NCBI RefSeq assembly: GCF_000812565.1
Contig: NZ_JTAM01000022.1
Span: 62,001 to 126,000, forward strand
DNA: 64,000 nt
Direction of reading: 5' to 3'
Source of the DNA: Flammeovirga sp. OC4
GTDB lineage: Bacteria; Bacteroidota; Bacteroidia; Cytophagales; Flammeovirgaceae
Within the stretch, counting starts at the first letter, position 1. Every line of letters begins with the position of its first letter. The position numbers and the translations under genes are program-made. The notes beneath the pieces are model-generated. The model saw only the letters and a program-made list of their open reading frames with translations, made no database searches and had not been told where the DNA came from. Of this stretch, positions 44,926 through 54,468 are shown in pieces.

Positions 44926-45148
44926 ATACACTGTAAACTAATTATCGAATATGTATAATATTTATTCGTGCCAATAGACTTTCTACCCAATTCGTCTGGT
45001 AGTGCTTTACTTGGCCTTAAAGTGAAAAGTGTTAAGATTTACAATTTGATAAATGGTTCTATCAGATGGAATTTATCATAATATTTCAAATTAAATTGCT
45101 GCACATTTTGTATTAAATTATTAAAAGATTGAAAAAAATTTAGAATTT

Positions 45149-45180
45149 AAAGTATTGCATTCGGTTGCGATACTTTTTTT
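45149..45180 (+). terminator. Strong intrinsic terminator
   Basis: AAAGTATTGCA (45149-45159) pairs with TGCGATACTTT (45166-45176) with one G-U pair, followed by a T run. It lies 224 bases after the SDR stop. Confidence 0.75.
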
Positions 45181-45361
45181 ATTTCTTGGTTACTTAATAG
45201 TCATCTTTTATTCATCATTTTCACTTAACTTTAAGTATCAAGTCAAGACTAATGTGAAAGAAAAATCTACTATTGTTTCAGTGACTATTCGCCTAGAAAA
45301 CAAATTAATAGTTGCCTTTTGAGGCTGTAAACGTACAACAATAAGGGGTGTTCATGTGCAA

Positions 45362-45369
45362 TAATTTTG
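45362..45369 (+). promoter_or_regulatory. Putative -7 element of the pullulanase gene
   Basis: TAATTTTG fits TAnnTTTG, 38 bases before the start codon; no clear -33 TTG is present. Confidence 0.4.
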
Positions 45370-45406
45370 TCTTGGTACTTATTAGCACAATCTCAATATT
45401 TATAAG

Positions 45407-48088
45407 TTGAAAATGAAAAAAAGTATTCTAATTTTTGCTTTCCTACTACTTGCCAGTATCGGGTTTGGACAATCATTCACTGGGCAGCAAGTCAAGCAAG
45501 GTTATGCTATTTTTAGTGATGAAGTTTCCTTTATCTTTGATGAAGGCATCTACAACCAAAAGCCTACCAAAGTAGTTGTTACGGGTTCATTTAGAGGATG
45601 GGACACAGACATGGACAATGAAGAATGGCAACTAAAAAAAATCGGTGGTCAATGGATTCTTACTTTCAATAACAAGGATTTTAACGTAATTTCTCCTCAA
45701 GCGGAGTTCAAGTTTAGAATCAATGAAGGTGAATGGTTGAGTCCTACTGATGTATCTCCTAACACAAATGCCGGTAATTTAGTATTCATGCAAAATACTA
45801 TTCTTCCAGGCCTTAAAGCAGAACTAAAAAATGAAAGATTAATCTGGGCAAATGTAGTCGGTGAAAGGCCATTGAAACCTGAAGCCTATATCATTACATC
45901 TGCAGAAGGTGACACCATCAAAGTAAAAGGTGTTTTACCTAACGAAGCAACAACAACATTGATTATTCCTGAAGTTCCTTTGGATAAAAAGAGAGTGTAT
46001 TACTTACATATTCCTTCTCAAAAATTATCCGCTTTATGTTCTTACGATGGATGGTTTAGAGAAACGTTCTCTACTAAAGAACTAGGAGCTAATATCGATA
46101 ATGGTAAAACTTCTGTACGCCTTTTTGCTCCAAGAGCTACGCTAGTAAAACTTTATTTATACAAGGATAAAGATGACACTAAAGCGTATGAAGTAATTGA
46201 CATGAAAGAAGATGAAGACGGTGTTTGGGAAGCTTTCTTCGATAAAGATCTTCATGGCGTTTGGTATGATTTTACGATTCATGGACACCAAGATCCGGGT
46301 AACTTGTTTTATGAAACAACAAAAGCACACGTTTCTGACCCTTATACACGTGTAAGTGATGACACTTGGGGTAAATGTAGAATCTGGCACAGAACTACAC
46401 CTGCCACTCCTTTAGCCAACGGTATTCCTGCCATGGAAGATGTAATTGCTTATGAGGTGCACGTACAAGATTTCACTGATCGTCTTCCTGTTGATGAAAG
46501 TATCAAAGGACGTATTCCTGCAGTGACTAAAAAAGGATTGAAGAACTCTAAAGGACAGAAAATTGGTTTCGATTACTTATTGGATTTAGGAATCAATGTA
46601 GTTCACCTTATGCCTATCCAAGAGTATTTACATTACCCTACAGACGACTGGAAAGCTTCTTTTGAGAATGATGAGTACATGATCTCACAAGGCGTAAGTG
46701 AAGAGAATTATCAATGGGGTTACAGAACTTCACACGCTATGGCAGTGGAAACAAGGTACCGTACTGTAGGTAAAGAACCAGGCGAAGAGCGTAATGAGTT
46801 CAGGGACCTTGTGCAAGCATTTCATGACGAAGGTGTAGCGGTAATTATTGATATTGTACCGAACCACACTGCGGAGAACATGGACGGCAATGACTGGATC
46901 TTCAACTTCAATGGTATTGATAAACAGTATTATTATAGAACAAAAGATCTTGAGCATATTGGTGATTACGGTAACGAGGTGAAAACTGAAAACCGCCCAA
47001 TGACACAAAGATGGTTGATCGACCAATGTCAATATTATATCAAAGAATTTGGTATTGACGGTTTCCGTATTGATTTGGCAGGTCAAGTAGATCAACAAAC
47101 TTTGATTGCTTTAAAAGAGGCAATCGGTCAAGATAAAATCGTTTATGGTGAGCCTTGGATTGGTTCTAATGATCCTGAATTTGAAGCTAACCCTTCATGG
47201 GATTGGTACAAGGATGACTCTCCAATCACGTTCTTCCAAGATGATTCACGTAGTGCTTACAAAGGTCCTGTTTTCAAATTATCTGACCCGTTGACAGACC
47301 GTGGATGGGCTGGTGGTAAAACGAGCGATCGTGAAGGTGTGATGAAAGGATTAGAAAATTCTAATAAGGAAGATAAGACTCCTAACTCTGGTATCACTTA
47401 CTTGGATATCCACGATAACTTCACTTTATCCGATCAGTTTGGTGGTGAGAAATTTGATGGTCGTACAAGCGTAGATCAAGACAACTATAAAATTGCGGTA
47501 ACGCTTTTATATACTTCATTAGGACCATTAGTAACCAACGGTGGTTCTGAGATCATGCGTTCTAAAGCAGATGCTCCTTTGAAAGAAGTGGTAAAAACTA
47601 CAAACAAAGGATACAAAGTGTACATGCACGGTTATAGAGATACTTACAATCACCGTACAGCCAATCAATATGCATGGGAGACTGTTGGTCAAACTCCGAA
47701 AGAAGGAAATACCAACGATTACAAAAATATGTTTGCATTCTGGAAAGGCATGAATGAGTTCAGACTTTCAGAATATGGTAAAGTGTTCAGAACTGCTGAA
47801 AAAGCACCTGAAGGCTATTATCAGTTTATCACTCCTGAAGACGAACATCAATTGGGCTATATCGTAGACCAAAAGGTATTTGTATTATTGAATACAGGTG
47901 ATGCAGAAGCTACTTTCAAAAATATTGAATTGCCAGAAGGAAACTGGAAGCTAGTAGCAAACAATGATGCTGTAAACATCCAAAAAGGTGTGAAAGATCA
48001 AAAGAACCTTAGAAAACTAAAAGGTGGATCTTCAGCAGATATTACTGTTCCAGCAGTTTCATTAAAAGTTTGGGTAAAAGTGGACTAA
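45407..48088 (+). CDS. Pullulanase-like GH13 enzyme, secreted
   Basis: The 893-residue protein has a signal peptide (cleavage near GFGQ, residue 22), N-terminal beta domains (about 35-215), a CBM48-like domain (about 230-325; TSVRLFAPRATLVKLYLY) and a GH13 barrel with region I IDIVPNH (481-487), region II GFRID with nucleophile Asp556, the acid/base Glu582 in YGEPW, and region IV DIHD ending at 670. The YQWGYRTSHA segment at 435-444 takes the place of the YNWGYDP motif of type I pullulanases, so the loop is altered. No T9SS or lipoprotein signal is seen, so it may stay in the periplasm. It probably debranches alpha-glucan imported after the secreted amylase. Confidence 0.85.
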   Translation: MKMKKSILIFAFLLLASIGFGQSFTGQQVKQGYAIFSDEVSFIFDEGIYNQKPTKVVVTGSFRGWDTDMDNEEWQLKKIGGQWILTFNNKDFNVISPQAEFKFRINEGEWLSPTDVSPNTNAGNLVFMQNTILPGLKAELKNERLIWANVVGERPLKPEAYIITSAEGDTIKVKGVLPNEATTTLIIPEVPLDKKRVYYLHIPSQKLSALCSYDGWFRETFSTKELGANIDNGKTSVRLFAPRATLVKLYLYKDKDDTKAYEVIDMKEDEDGVWEAFFDKDLHGVWYDFTIHGHQDPGNLFYETTKAHVSDPYTRVSDDTWGKCRIWHRTTPATPLANGIPAMEDVIAYEVHVQDFTDRLPVDESIKGRIPAVTKKGLKNSKGQKIGFDYLLDLGINVVHLMPIQEYLHYPTDDWKASFENDEYMISQGVSEENYQWGYRTSHAMAVETRYRTVGKEPGEERNEFRDLVQAFHDEGVAVIIDIVPNHTAENMDGNDWIFNFNGIDKQYYYRTKDLEHIGDYGNEVKTENRPMTQRWLIDQCQYYIKEFGIDGFRIDLAGQVDQQTLIALKEAIGQDKIVYGEPWIGSNDPEFEANPSWDWYKDDSPITFFQDDSRSAYKGPVFKLSDPLTDRGWAGGKTSDREGVMKGLENSNKEDKTPNSGITYLDIHDNFTLSDQFGGEKFDGRTSVDQDNYKIAVTLLYTSLGPLVTNGGSEIMRSKADAPLKEVVKTTNKGYKVYMHGYRDTYNHRTANQYAWETVGQTPKEGNTNDYKNMFAFWKGMNEFRLSEYGKVFRTAEKAPEGYYQFITPEDEHQLGYIVDQKVFVLLNTGDAEATFKNIELPEGNWKLVANNDAVNIQKGVKDQKNLRKLKGGSSADITVPAVSLKVWVKVD

Positions 48089-48110
48089 TTCATTTTATTT
48101 CAAATAGATC

Positions 48111-48150
48111 AAAACCTCCTTTTCTACTACGGAAAAGGAGGTTTTTTTTA
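48111..48150 (+). terminator. Intrinsic terminator of the pullulanase gene
   Basis: AAACCTCCTTTTC (48112-48124) pairs perfectly with GAAAAGGAGGTTT (48132-48144), followed by more T. This is the strongest simple terminator of the window. Confidence 0.88.
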
Positions 48151-48179
48151 TTATAATACCAACTGAGCATATGTTTAAT

Positions 48180-49166
48180 TTATTCCTTATTTCTTAACTC
48201 AGAAGGAGGAAAACCATAAGCGTCTTTAAACATCTTACTCATATACCCTACATTGGTAAAATTGAGGTCCATTGAAATAGCTGTAATACTCTTATTGGTA
48301 CGATTAATTTGTCGGTAGGCTTCTTCTATTTTTTGTTGATTGTAGAATTGTAAAATGGGTTTATCAAAAATAGATTTAAACACTCGGTTCAACTTAGAAA
48401 TACTCATTCCATATTTAAAACTTAAGTCTGACAAGTTGGGTTGTTGAGTGAAATCGGAGAGGTATTGTTCTTTCAACTGCATCATGATTTTCAAGTCGTC
48501 TTCATGAATATTTCTTTTGAAACCACTCGCTTCTTTCTCCATTTTTTCACGTACCAACCCAATGATTTCTAAGGGTTTTGTAAAGAACTGAATCGGTCTT
48601 CTTCTTTTCTTATCCAAATTGAAAAATAAAGCTTTCACTAGATTTTCAATCTCTACATCCAATGGAAAATACTTGAACCATGAAGATTCTTCATGAATCA
48701 GTTGGGTAATTTGACTGTTCTGCTTTCCCATAAACTTTTCATAGACCTCCAAAGAAAACACAATAGAAAGCCATTGACACTTCGTATCAACAGGGTATTC
48801 CACTTCAAAATTCTGTTTAGAATTATAGAAAAATACACCGAGGTTATTGAAGTCATGTTTTTGTTCATCGCCAAGAAAAGAGCCAGTAAAACCAATTTTT
48901 AGAGCAAAGTAAGGTTGTTCATCCTCACTTCGACTACTTTTAAATAAAACGGGTTTTTGAAAATGCAAAGTAGAAATAGAAATATACATTTCATCTAAAA
49001 AAGTAAATGAATGTATATCGATATCAGCCCAACTGTTTTCAACCCTTAGGTGTTCTCCATCCCATTCTCCTTTAAAGTCTTTGGCTACTTTTTCATATAC
49101 AACTTCTTGAGCAAGTTCGTTCCCTTCAATAATATATTGATAATCCATACTTCCGTTTTTGGTCAT
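48180..49166 (-). CDS. AraC-family transcriptional regulator
   Basis: The C-terminal part (about 230-328) has the two HTH motifs of AraC proteins (LSDLSFKYGMSISKLNRVFK and SITAISMDLNFTNVGYMSKMFK). The N-terminal part (about 1-220) has no domain I recognise. An internal start at 49148 is possible. The gene lies 85 bases after the OprB-like porin gene, behind a terminator-like hairpin, and probably regulates the amidohydrolase-porin pair. The overall form is like the regulator at 2778-3761. Confidence 0.85.
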   Translation of the reverse strand: MTKNGSMDYQYIIEGNELAQEVVYEKVAKDFKGEWDGEHLRVENSWADIDIHSFTFLDEMYISISTLHFQKPVLFKSSRSEDEQPYFALKIGFTGSFLGDEQKHDFNNLGVFFYNSKQNFEVEYPVDTKCQWLSIVFSLEVYEKFMGKQNSQITQLIHEESSWFKYFPLDVEIENLVKALFFNLDKKRRRPIQFFTKPLEIIGLVREKMEKEASGFKRNIHEDDLKIMMQLKEQYLSDFTQQPNLSDLSFKYGMSISKLNRVFKSIFDKPILQFYNQQKIEEAYRQINRTNKSITAISMDLNFTNVGYMSKMFKDAYGFPPSELRNKE

Positions 49167-49211
49167 TATCTAATATACTAGGTTTTTGCAGGAAAAAGCA
49201 ATAAATAGAAA

Positions 49212-49233
49212 AAGGAAAGAACCTGATTTCCTT
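49212..49233 (-). terminator. Terminator of the amidohydrolase-porin operon
   Basis: AAGGAAA (49212-49218) pairs with TTTCCTT (49227-49233) and on the minus strand is followed by a U tract, 20 bases after the porin stop. Confidence 0.55.
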
Positions 49234-49251
49234 CCCTTCTCTAGAATTTTT

Positions 49252-50535
49252 TTATAAGAAAGCTCTAAATCTTAGTCCGAATACTGACGTAAAATCAGTA
49301 TTCATATTCAAAGCTGGATTGGCTACTAATTGAACACTCGGTGTGAGTTCTGTATGATGCGTCAATTTGAATTTGTAGAAAATCTCAGAGACATATTGAT
49401 CTCTCAGTTTCTGCCCAAAAGTACTTTCACTTGGTCGGTTCCAGTTTAATCCGACCCCTAAAGTATTTGGTCCCATGATATTGTAAGTGAATCCGGCACT
49501 GACTGATGCTTCATAAAAACTTCCTCCATCTTTGGCCCATCCACCTCTTACAAAAGGCATAAACTTAGTACCAATCAACCAACTTGCAGATCCGATCACA
49601 CCAAAACCACTTTTTGTACCCAGAGTTTCACTAGCATCTACCTGCCAAACCGTAGCATGAATATTTTTCAAGAAAGCAGATTTCATTCCGGGTGTATACC
49701 CAATTTCAAAGGTTTTTAAAGTTTCGAATTTACTAAAGAAAGTATCAAAGCTTTTCCAAAACTCAGTGGCTTTTCCGTTAATGTCAATCATACTTCCCAC
49801 CAAATACACATTATCACTGACCCAAACATTCAGCATCGCTCCCATAGATCCATCAGGAAACATGCCACCCATAGTACCTGATCCTGTTGCGAACAAAATG
49901 TTATTGAAGCTTGTCCAAGGACTCGCTGCAGCGTGAACATCGGCCCAATCCGTCACATCCACAAAACCAGTATAGAAAACTATCTTATTGTTATTAAAAC
50001 TTTGTCGCCAATATAAATTGGTCATTCTCCATTTCTGATCATTATAAACGGACTGCATAAAACCTAGAAACCCGACATCAAGAGGTCCAAATTCTCTCAA
50101 TGCATTATCAGTATATTTATGTCTGTTTTCAAACTTAAAAACCAAACCACCTTCTGAAGTTCCTTTTTTATTGCGTACTAAATTCCATTTACCATACACT
50201 CTAAAAACTCCACTTGCTCCCACATTATTATTGACTGCAGATGTAGCACCCATCACTTGAGAGTTGTAATCCATATTGACCATAAACCCTGATTTCTCGT
50301 AGAATCTGTTTTTAGCATTATCCGTACTATCCAGTACATTCCAAAGACTTGTGTTTTCCGTCTCTTTTTGATTGCTTTTTAATTGATTTTCAACAGATGC
50401 AGGACTTGTTATACTTTTTTCATTCTGACTATAACTTGAAGAGATATTGAAGAGTATCAGCATCAATAAGAAATATAGTCTTCTAGGGCTCTCCTTTATT
50501 GCTAAAGGAGAGCTTTTTTTAGTTAGGTTATTCAT
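49252..50535 (-). CDS. OprB-like carbohydrate-selective porin
   Basis: The 427-residue protein has a signal peptide ending in SYSQ and then amphipathic beta strands throughout with an aromatic C-terminal residue region (FGLRFRAFL), as in outer-membrane barrels. The ending LTPSVQLVANPALNMNTDFTSVFGLRFR is characteristic of OprB porins, as is the VFYTGFVDVTDW segment. I place the start at the ATG at 50535 because the longer frame begins with TTG at 50565. It is the second gene after the amidohydrolase and may admit its substrate; the solute is unknown. Confidence 0.82.
   Translation of the reverse strand: MNNLTKKSSPLAIKESPRRLYFLLMLILFNISSSYSQNEKSITSPASVENQLKSNQKETENTSLWNVLDSTDNAKNRFYEKSGFMVNMDYNSQVMGATSAVNNNVGASGVFRVYGKWNLVRNKKGTSEGGLVFKFENRHKYTDNALREFGPLDVGFLGFMQSVYNDQKWRMTNLYWRQSFNNNKIVFYTGFVDVTDWADVHAAASPWTSFNNILFATGSGTMGGMFPDGSMGAMLNVWVSDNVYLVGSMIDINGKATEFWKSFDTFFSKFETLKTFEIGYTPGMKSAFLKNIHATVWQVDASETLGTKSGFGVIGSASWLIGTKFMPFVRGGWAKDGGSFYEASVSAGFTYNIMGPNTLGVGLNWNRPSESTFGQKLRDQYVSEIFYKFKLTHHTELTPSVQLVANPALNMNTDFTSVFGLRFRAFL
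50488..50520 (+). terminator. Terminator-shaped hairpin inside the start of the porin gene, antisense orientation
   Basis: GCTCTCCTTT (50488-50497) pairs with AAAGGAGAGC (50504-50513) followed by seven T on the plus strand, opposite to the genes. It covers codons of the signal peptide region. It may end antisense transcription or hinder porin translation. Confidence 0.5.
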
Positions 50536-50578
50536 TTTTAATAGTATTATAATCGGCGATTTCAAGAAATTTTAGCTT

Positions 50579-52279
50579 CTATTTTTCTTGATGATGATCG
50601 TGATTGTGACCGTCATGTTCATGATCATGTTTGTGGTTATGCTCATTTGCATGTAATGAACAATCGTCTACAGAAACACTATTAATAGCATGTTTTTTCA
50701 ACCAGTACTCTTTGCTTAATGGTACATGCTTTGAATCATCGGTTATCTCATAGCGAATGGGTTGACCTGCCCAAACCTTCTTGAACTCAGAATTTTCAAC
50801 TACACATTGTCCATTGACAATTACATAAGGAATACCTGTGGAAGGAGTACCTTGTTGTTTTGCTTTATAAGTAGCTTGATCAGCAACTGTTTCAGGGTCA
50901 AAAATTGTGATATCTGCTACCATTCCTTCCTGCATTCTACCTCTTTTTTGCATAGCTTCTAATCCTGCATCGCCAAGGTGTTTAGCTGGCCAATAAGACA
51001 TTTGAGAAAGGCTAAACATTAAAGGTACTCCATTCTCTCTTGCTAATCTTAATACTTTAGCTCTTGTTCCAGCAGTTCTTGGATGTCCTTTGTACTCTTC
51101 AAAAGGAACCTCCCATGAATCAATACCTAATCCTGAATAAATTGCATCCGCTGCAACTGTCATATGAGGCATTTTTAACCAATCGGTCATCCATAATTTT
51201 CTATTTTGATTATAAATAATCACAATTCTACTTGGATCTTTTTCTTGAGTCGCTAAGAAATCTTCTTGATTTAAAAACTTATCATCAATAGGATCATAGA
51301 TATCTCTTTCGTATACTCCCCCTAATACTTTTTCATACATATCAGGTTGCAAAAATGAAGATGAAATAGAAGTAGAAGCCGCTGTATAAGGGTAATATTC
51401 CGACCATACATTATGACCTTGTGCTCTTGCTCTTTGAAGTTTATCCTCATTTTCCATCCAACCAAAATCATTATTATGCTGTAATAAGAGAGGGGCATTC
51501 AATACCAAAGCATTCGCTAATATTTCATCAAAACCAATAGGAGCTGAAGGATTTTTAGGACTAGCGTGAAAACGGACATGGGCAGTTGAAACACGACCAT
51601 AATTTGCCGCCACTTCTTGCAGTTTATACATTTCTAAAGTCGTCACACCATCTACCATATACCCTACAGTCGAATTAAAACCAATAGCACCTTGCTGCAT
51701 TGCCTCATCAGCAAGCCTCAATATTTCATTGAGTTGCTCCAGATTACTTTCTGTATCCTGCCAGCCACAATCACCATCAGCACAAGCGTCGGCCCTTAGT
51801 TTTCCTAATAAAACGGGAGCATCGGCCCACTCAGGTAACTCTACTTCTGGGTCAAGCACTTGTATTCGAATTCCTTCATGACTAATACCTGTACCATAAT
51901 TCAGAGGCCAAGCTTCTTCTTTGGCTTTGTACCAATTATCAATATTGATGGCACCAATCTCAAGGTCCATTCCAGTAGTCACACCATCTCTTGCCGCCAT
52001 TTTTAAAGAAAGACCATCCAATGCATGGAAGTGTGTATCAATAAAACCTGGAGCAACCACTAATCCTTCTGCATCGATTGTTTTTTCTCCCGTAATTTCT
52101 TTAGGAGTAATAATAGCAATATTACCATCTTTCACTCCAACATTTAATACTCTGTCCAACATCGTTTCTGGATCCATTACTCGTCCATTCAAAATGACCA
52201 AATCATAGTCTTGGGCATTAGTGAATAACGCGGGAAATAGAAAGAAACTAATGACTAATTTTAATAATTTAGATTTCAT
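50579..52279 (-). CDS. D-aminoacylase-like amidohydrolase, exported, with His-rich tail
   Basis: The 566-residue protein has a signal peptide (cleavage near TNAQ, residue 23), the amidohydrolase metal motif DTHFHALDG (His83, His85), and the family's C-terminal pattern [19 protein letters not shown]. The architecture is that of N-acyl-D-amino-acid deacylases and related periplasmic amidohydrolases (dihydroorotase-like). The last 27 residues contain about a dozen histidines alternating with Asp, Glu and Asn ([17 protein letters not shown]), which looks like a metal-buffering tail. It is translated 43 bases ahead of the porin ATG in the same operon. Removal of acyl groups from D-amino acids is the family role; the true substrate is unknown. 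Confidence 0.82.
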   Translation of the reverse strand: MKSKLLKLVISFFLFPALFTNAQDYDLVILNGRVMDPETMLDRVLNVGVKDGNIAIITPKEITGEKTIDAEGLVVAPGFIDTHFHALDGLSLKMAARDGVTTGMDLEIGAINIDNWYKAKEEAWPLNYGTGISHEGIRIQVLDPEVELPEWADAPVLLGKLRADACADGDCGWQDTESNLEQLNEILRLADEAMQQGAIGFNSTVGYMVDGVTTLEMYKLQEVAANYGRVSTAHVRFHASPKNPSAPIGFDEILANALVLNAPLLLQHNNDFGWMENEDKLQRARAQGHNVWSEYYPYTAASTSISSSFLQPDMYEKVLGGVYERDIYDPIDDKFLNQEDFLATQEKDPSRIVIIYNQNRKLWMTDWLKMPHMTVAADAIYSGLGIDSWEVPFEEYKGHPRTAGTRAKVLRLARENGVPLMFSLSQMSYWPAKHLGDAGLEAMQKRGRMQEGMVADITIFDPETVADQATYKAKQQGTPSTGIPYVIVNGQCVVENSEFKKVWAGQPIRYEITDDSKHVPLSKEYWLKKHAINSVSVDDCSLHANEHNHKHDHEHDGHNHDHHQEK

Positions 52280-52469
52280 AGCAATGTAATTATTTGATTG
52301 ATTTCCGTTTGATTACATTACAAAGGTCATGGTTTAAGGCTCCAATCATTTAGAGAAAAAAAGCAGGTTGTTATAGATTTTCGTCAAACAGATAAAATAT
52401 TCTATTTCTGAAAAAATCCCCATTTTAGGTGATGTTTTGGAATATATAAAATGAGTAATTTTGATCGAT

Positions 52470-52530
52470 TTAAATTAAAAATAGAAATTAAAGTTAGAAA
52501 ACTCCAAGTGCTATCATTTGGAGTTTTTTG
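52470..52530 (+). ncRNA. Candidate short RNA ahead of the kinase operon
   Basis: The unit is defined only by a TAATTTTG -7 element at 52456-52463 and a hairpin terminator with six T at 52517-52527. No known RNA family is recognised. It may be a leader-type or decoy RNA, or the two signals may be unrelated. Confidence 0.25.
52498..52527 (+). terminator. Intrinsic terminator in the kinase upstream region
   Basis: AAAACTCCAA (52498-52507) pairs with TTTGGAGTTTT (52517-52527) and is followed by further T. No coding gene ends here on the plus strand. Confidence 0.7.
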
Positions 52531-52598
52531 TGTTTCAAATCATGTTAGAAATTAAGATAATATCATTACTGAATCTTTAACATGAACTCGTTTTAAAG

Positions 52599-52629
52599 TT
52601 GTTAACAATAAGAAAAAATACTAAATTTG
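52599..52629 (+). promoter_or_regulatory. Promoter of the sensor-kinase operon
   Basis: TTG at 52599-52601 and TAAATTTG at 52622-52629 are 20 bases apart and fit the Bacteroidota consensus. They lie downstream of the TTG that would open a longer frame, supporting the ATG at 52671. Confidence 0.6.
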
Positions 52630-52670
52630 TTAACTACTGGTTATCACATTTTCTCTCTTTACCGACTATC

Positions 52671-54461
52671 ATGCTAAAATTTCTGTGTTTGAAGTTTTTT
52701 ATATTACTTCTTCCTATTTATTGTTCTTTCGGGCAACAAACTTTTCCACTTTCAGAAAGTGATGCAATAGACTCCTATGTTGAAGTCATGAACTATTCAA
52801 CAGAGGATACCTTGGTACACTTAAGACCTCAATTGTACCATTGGGGAAAACTGCCTAACTCGACCTATAGTTTGCCTCCTTTTTCGGAAAAAAAATGGTA
52901 TAGGTTTAAGGTTGCATCCTCAAAAGATACATCCACTGTTTTAGCATTTATGTATGATATGATTCCTGTCTTGGATATTTACGTCCAATCAAGTTTGAAA
53001 AGTGGTTATGATAAATATCCCTTGGGAACAAATGTTTATCAAAAAACAATCGAAAGAAGTATTGAATTGGATTTCAAAAAAGGGGAAAGTAAAACAATTT
53101 ATTTTAAAGTTTTTGGTAATGGAGGTTCCACTTCGTCAAACCCCATTTTATTATCAAAACAAAATTTCCTAAAGGAAAAACAGAAGAAAAGTAGTTTCTT
53201 AATTATCTGTAGGACCATTACCATCTTTTTTTTAGTAATACTTATATCATTATACTTTAATTCTAAAAACAATGGGTACTTATATTTATGTTTCAGTCTC
53301 ATTGCGATAATGCTATTTGCTGAAACAGAATCAGGTGCACTTGTTGGTCTCTTTTATGTGAGAGGTAATGACCTCTCTTACTTCATTAGAATTTTAGGTA
53401 ATCATTTATTGGTTATAGCTTTATTCAATTATTTTGACAGTATTCTAGATACCAATGCTAACATTTTTAAGAATAAAATCTTCATTGGTATTAATATATA
53501 CTTAATCCTCTTAGAGCTTTTTCTTCTCCTTATCCCTCAAGTCACATTGATTTGGGGAATACTTTATACATCAATTATTACTTCAAGCTATATCTTATTT
53601 TATTTCATTATTCGTCATTTATTCCTTCCCTCTATTCGAAAAAATAATCATATGGCACTCATTTCTTTTGGAATACTGATATTAATGATGATTGTGTTTT
53701 TCATATCGGTAACAGGCCCGCATATAGGACTATTGGAAAGAACATTTCTATCATCTGTATTGATATATGTTGGAGGTATTTTGAGTGTTATGATGATCGC
53801 ACTTCTAATAGGTATAAAAGTCAAACAAACTTATGATGATAATAGACGATTAACTCAACTAGAAGCTCAATTTCAGAGAGAATATTTAGAGGTGATTTCA
53901 AAAAGTCAACAAATTGAAAGGCAAAAAATTAGTAATGAAATCAATGATAAAATCGGGACAGATTTATTAGTTGTAAAAAAAATGTTACCGCCAACAAATA
54001 CAACTTTGAAACCTATCTTGGATGACACTATTTTAAAAGTAAGTACCATCAGTAAACAGCTCAGAAATACGAGTATTCATCAGAAAAATTGGACAGAAAA
54101 AATTAGTGAATTAACAACTCAGTTTTCATCCAAAGATATACAGTATTCTTTTCAGAATAATGCTCAGAATATACTCTTACCAAATACCTTCCTACAACAT
54201 ATTTTTTTGATCATTAATGAACTTTTTGTCAATGCAGCAAAGCATAGTAAGGCTCAAAAAGTTTCAATATCTTTTCAAGAAAAAGAGGGACAACTTATCA
54301 TCAAATATTCAGATGATGGAACAGGTATCGAGAAAAGTGCCTTGAAAAAAGCAGGTATTGGAATACAAAATATTAAGCAAAGAGTAAAAGTGATGAGAGG
54401 CGTTCTCTATCTCACAAACAATTACGGATTGACAGTAATGATAAGTATTCCACTTCACTAG
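52671..54461 (+). CDS. 7TM sensor kinase A: ATP-binding competent, phospho-accepting His replaced by Asn
   Basis: The 596-residue protein has a signal peptide (cleavage near SFGQ), an extracellular 7TMR-DISM-type sensory domain (about 25-165), seven membrane helices (about 175-385), a short coiled coil, a HisKA_3-like dimerisation segment and a HATPase domain. The H box reads ERQKISNEINDKIG: position 425, where HisKA_3 kinases have His, is Asn, encoded by AAT (one change from CAT). The ATPase motifs are intact: N box ELFVNAAKHS with Asn521, G1 DDGTGI at 548-553, G2 AGIGIQ at 561-566. The start at 52671 is chosen from the signal peptide and the promoter. It is followed 7 bases later by its paralogue B, with which it is predicted to form a working heterodimer. 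Confidence 0.88.
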   Translation: MLKFLCLKFFILLLPIYCSFGQQTFPLSESDAIDSYVEVMNYSTEDTLVHLRPQLYHWGKLPNSTYSLPPFSEKKWYRFKVASSKDTSTVLAFMYDMIPVLDIYVQSSLKSGYDKYPLGTNVYQKTIERSIELDFKKGESKTIYFKVFGNGGSTSSNPILLSKQNFLKEKQKKSSFLIICRTITIFFLVILISLYFNSKNNGYLYLCFSLIAIMLFAETESGALVGLFYVRGNDLSYFIRILGNHLLVIALFNYFDSILDTNANIFKNKIFIGINIYLILLELFLLLIPQVTLIWGILYTSIITSSYILFYFIIRHLFLPSIRKNNHMALISFGILILMMIVFFISVTGPHIGLLERTFLSSVLIYVGGILSVMMIALLIGIKVKQTYDDNRRLTQLEAQFQREYLEVISKSQQIERQKISNEINDKIGTDLLVVKKMLPPTNTTLKPILDDTILKVSTISKQLRNTSIHQKNWTEKISELTTQFSSKDIQYSFQNNAQNILLPNTFLQHIFLIINELFVNAAKHSKAQKVSISFQEKEGQLIIKYSDDGTGIEKSALKKAGIGIQNIKQRVKVMRGVLYLTNNYGLTVMISIPLH

Positions 54462-54468
54462 CAAAATT

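Larger units (their letters stand above)
44926..45406. other. Intergenic region before the pullulanase gene
   Basis: It contains a strong terminator (45149-45180) and the pullulanase promoter (45362-45369). The stretch 44926-45148 shows no gene; it is either the 3' tail of the SDR transcript or an unrecognised small RNA. Confidence 0.5.
52280..52670. other. Regulatory region before the sensor-kinase operon, with an orphan transcription unit
   Basis: A promoter-like TTTTG (52435-52439) and TAATTTTG (52456-52463) are followed by a hairpin terminator (52498-52527), which together delimit a transcript of about 60 bases without an open frame. AAAAAATCCCCATTTTAGGTGATG (split: AAAAAATCCCC at 52411-52421) resembles a motif at 62325-62347. 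The kinase promoter follows at 52599-52629. Confidence 0.45.
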
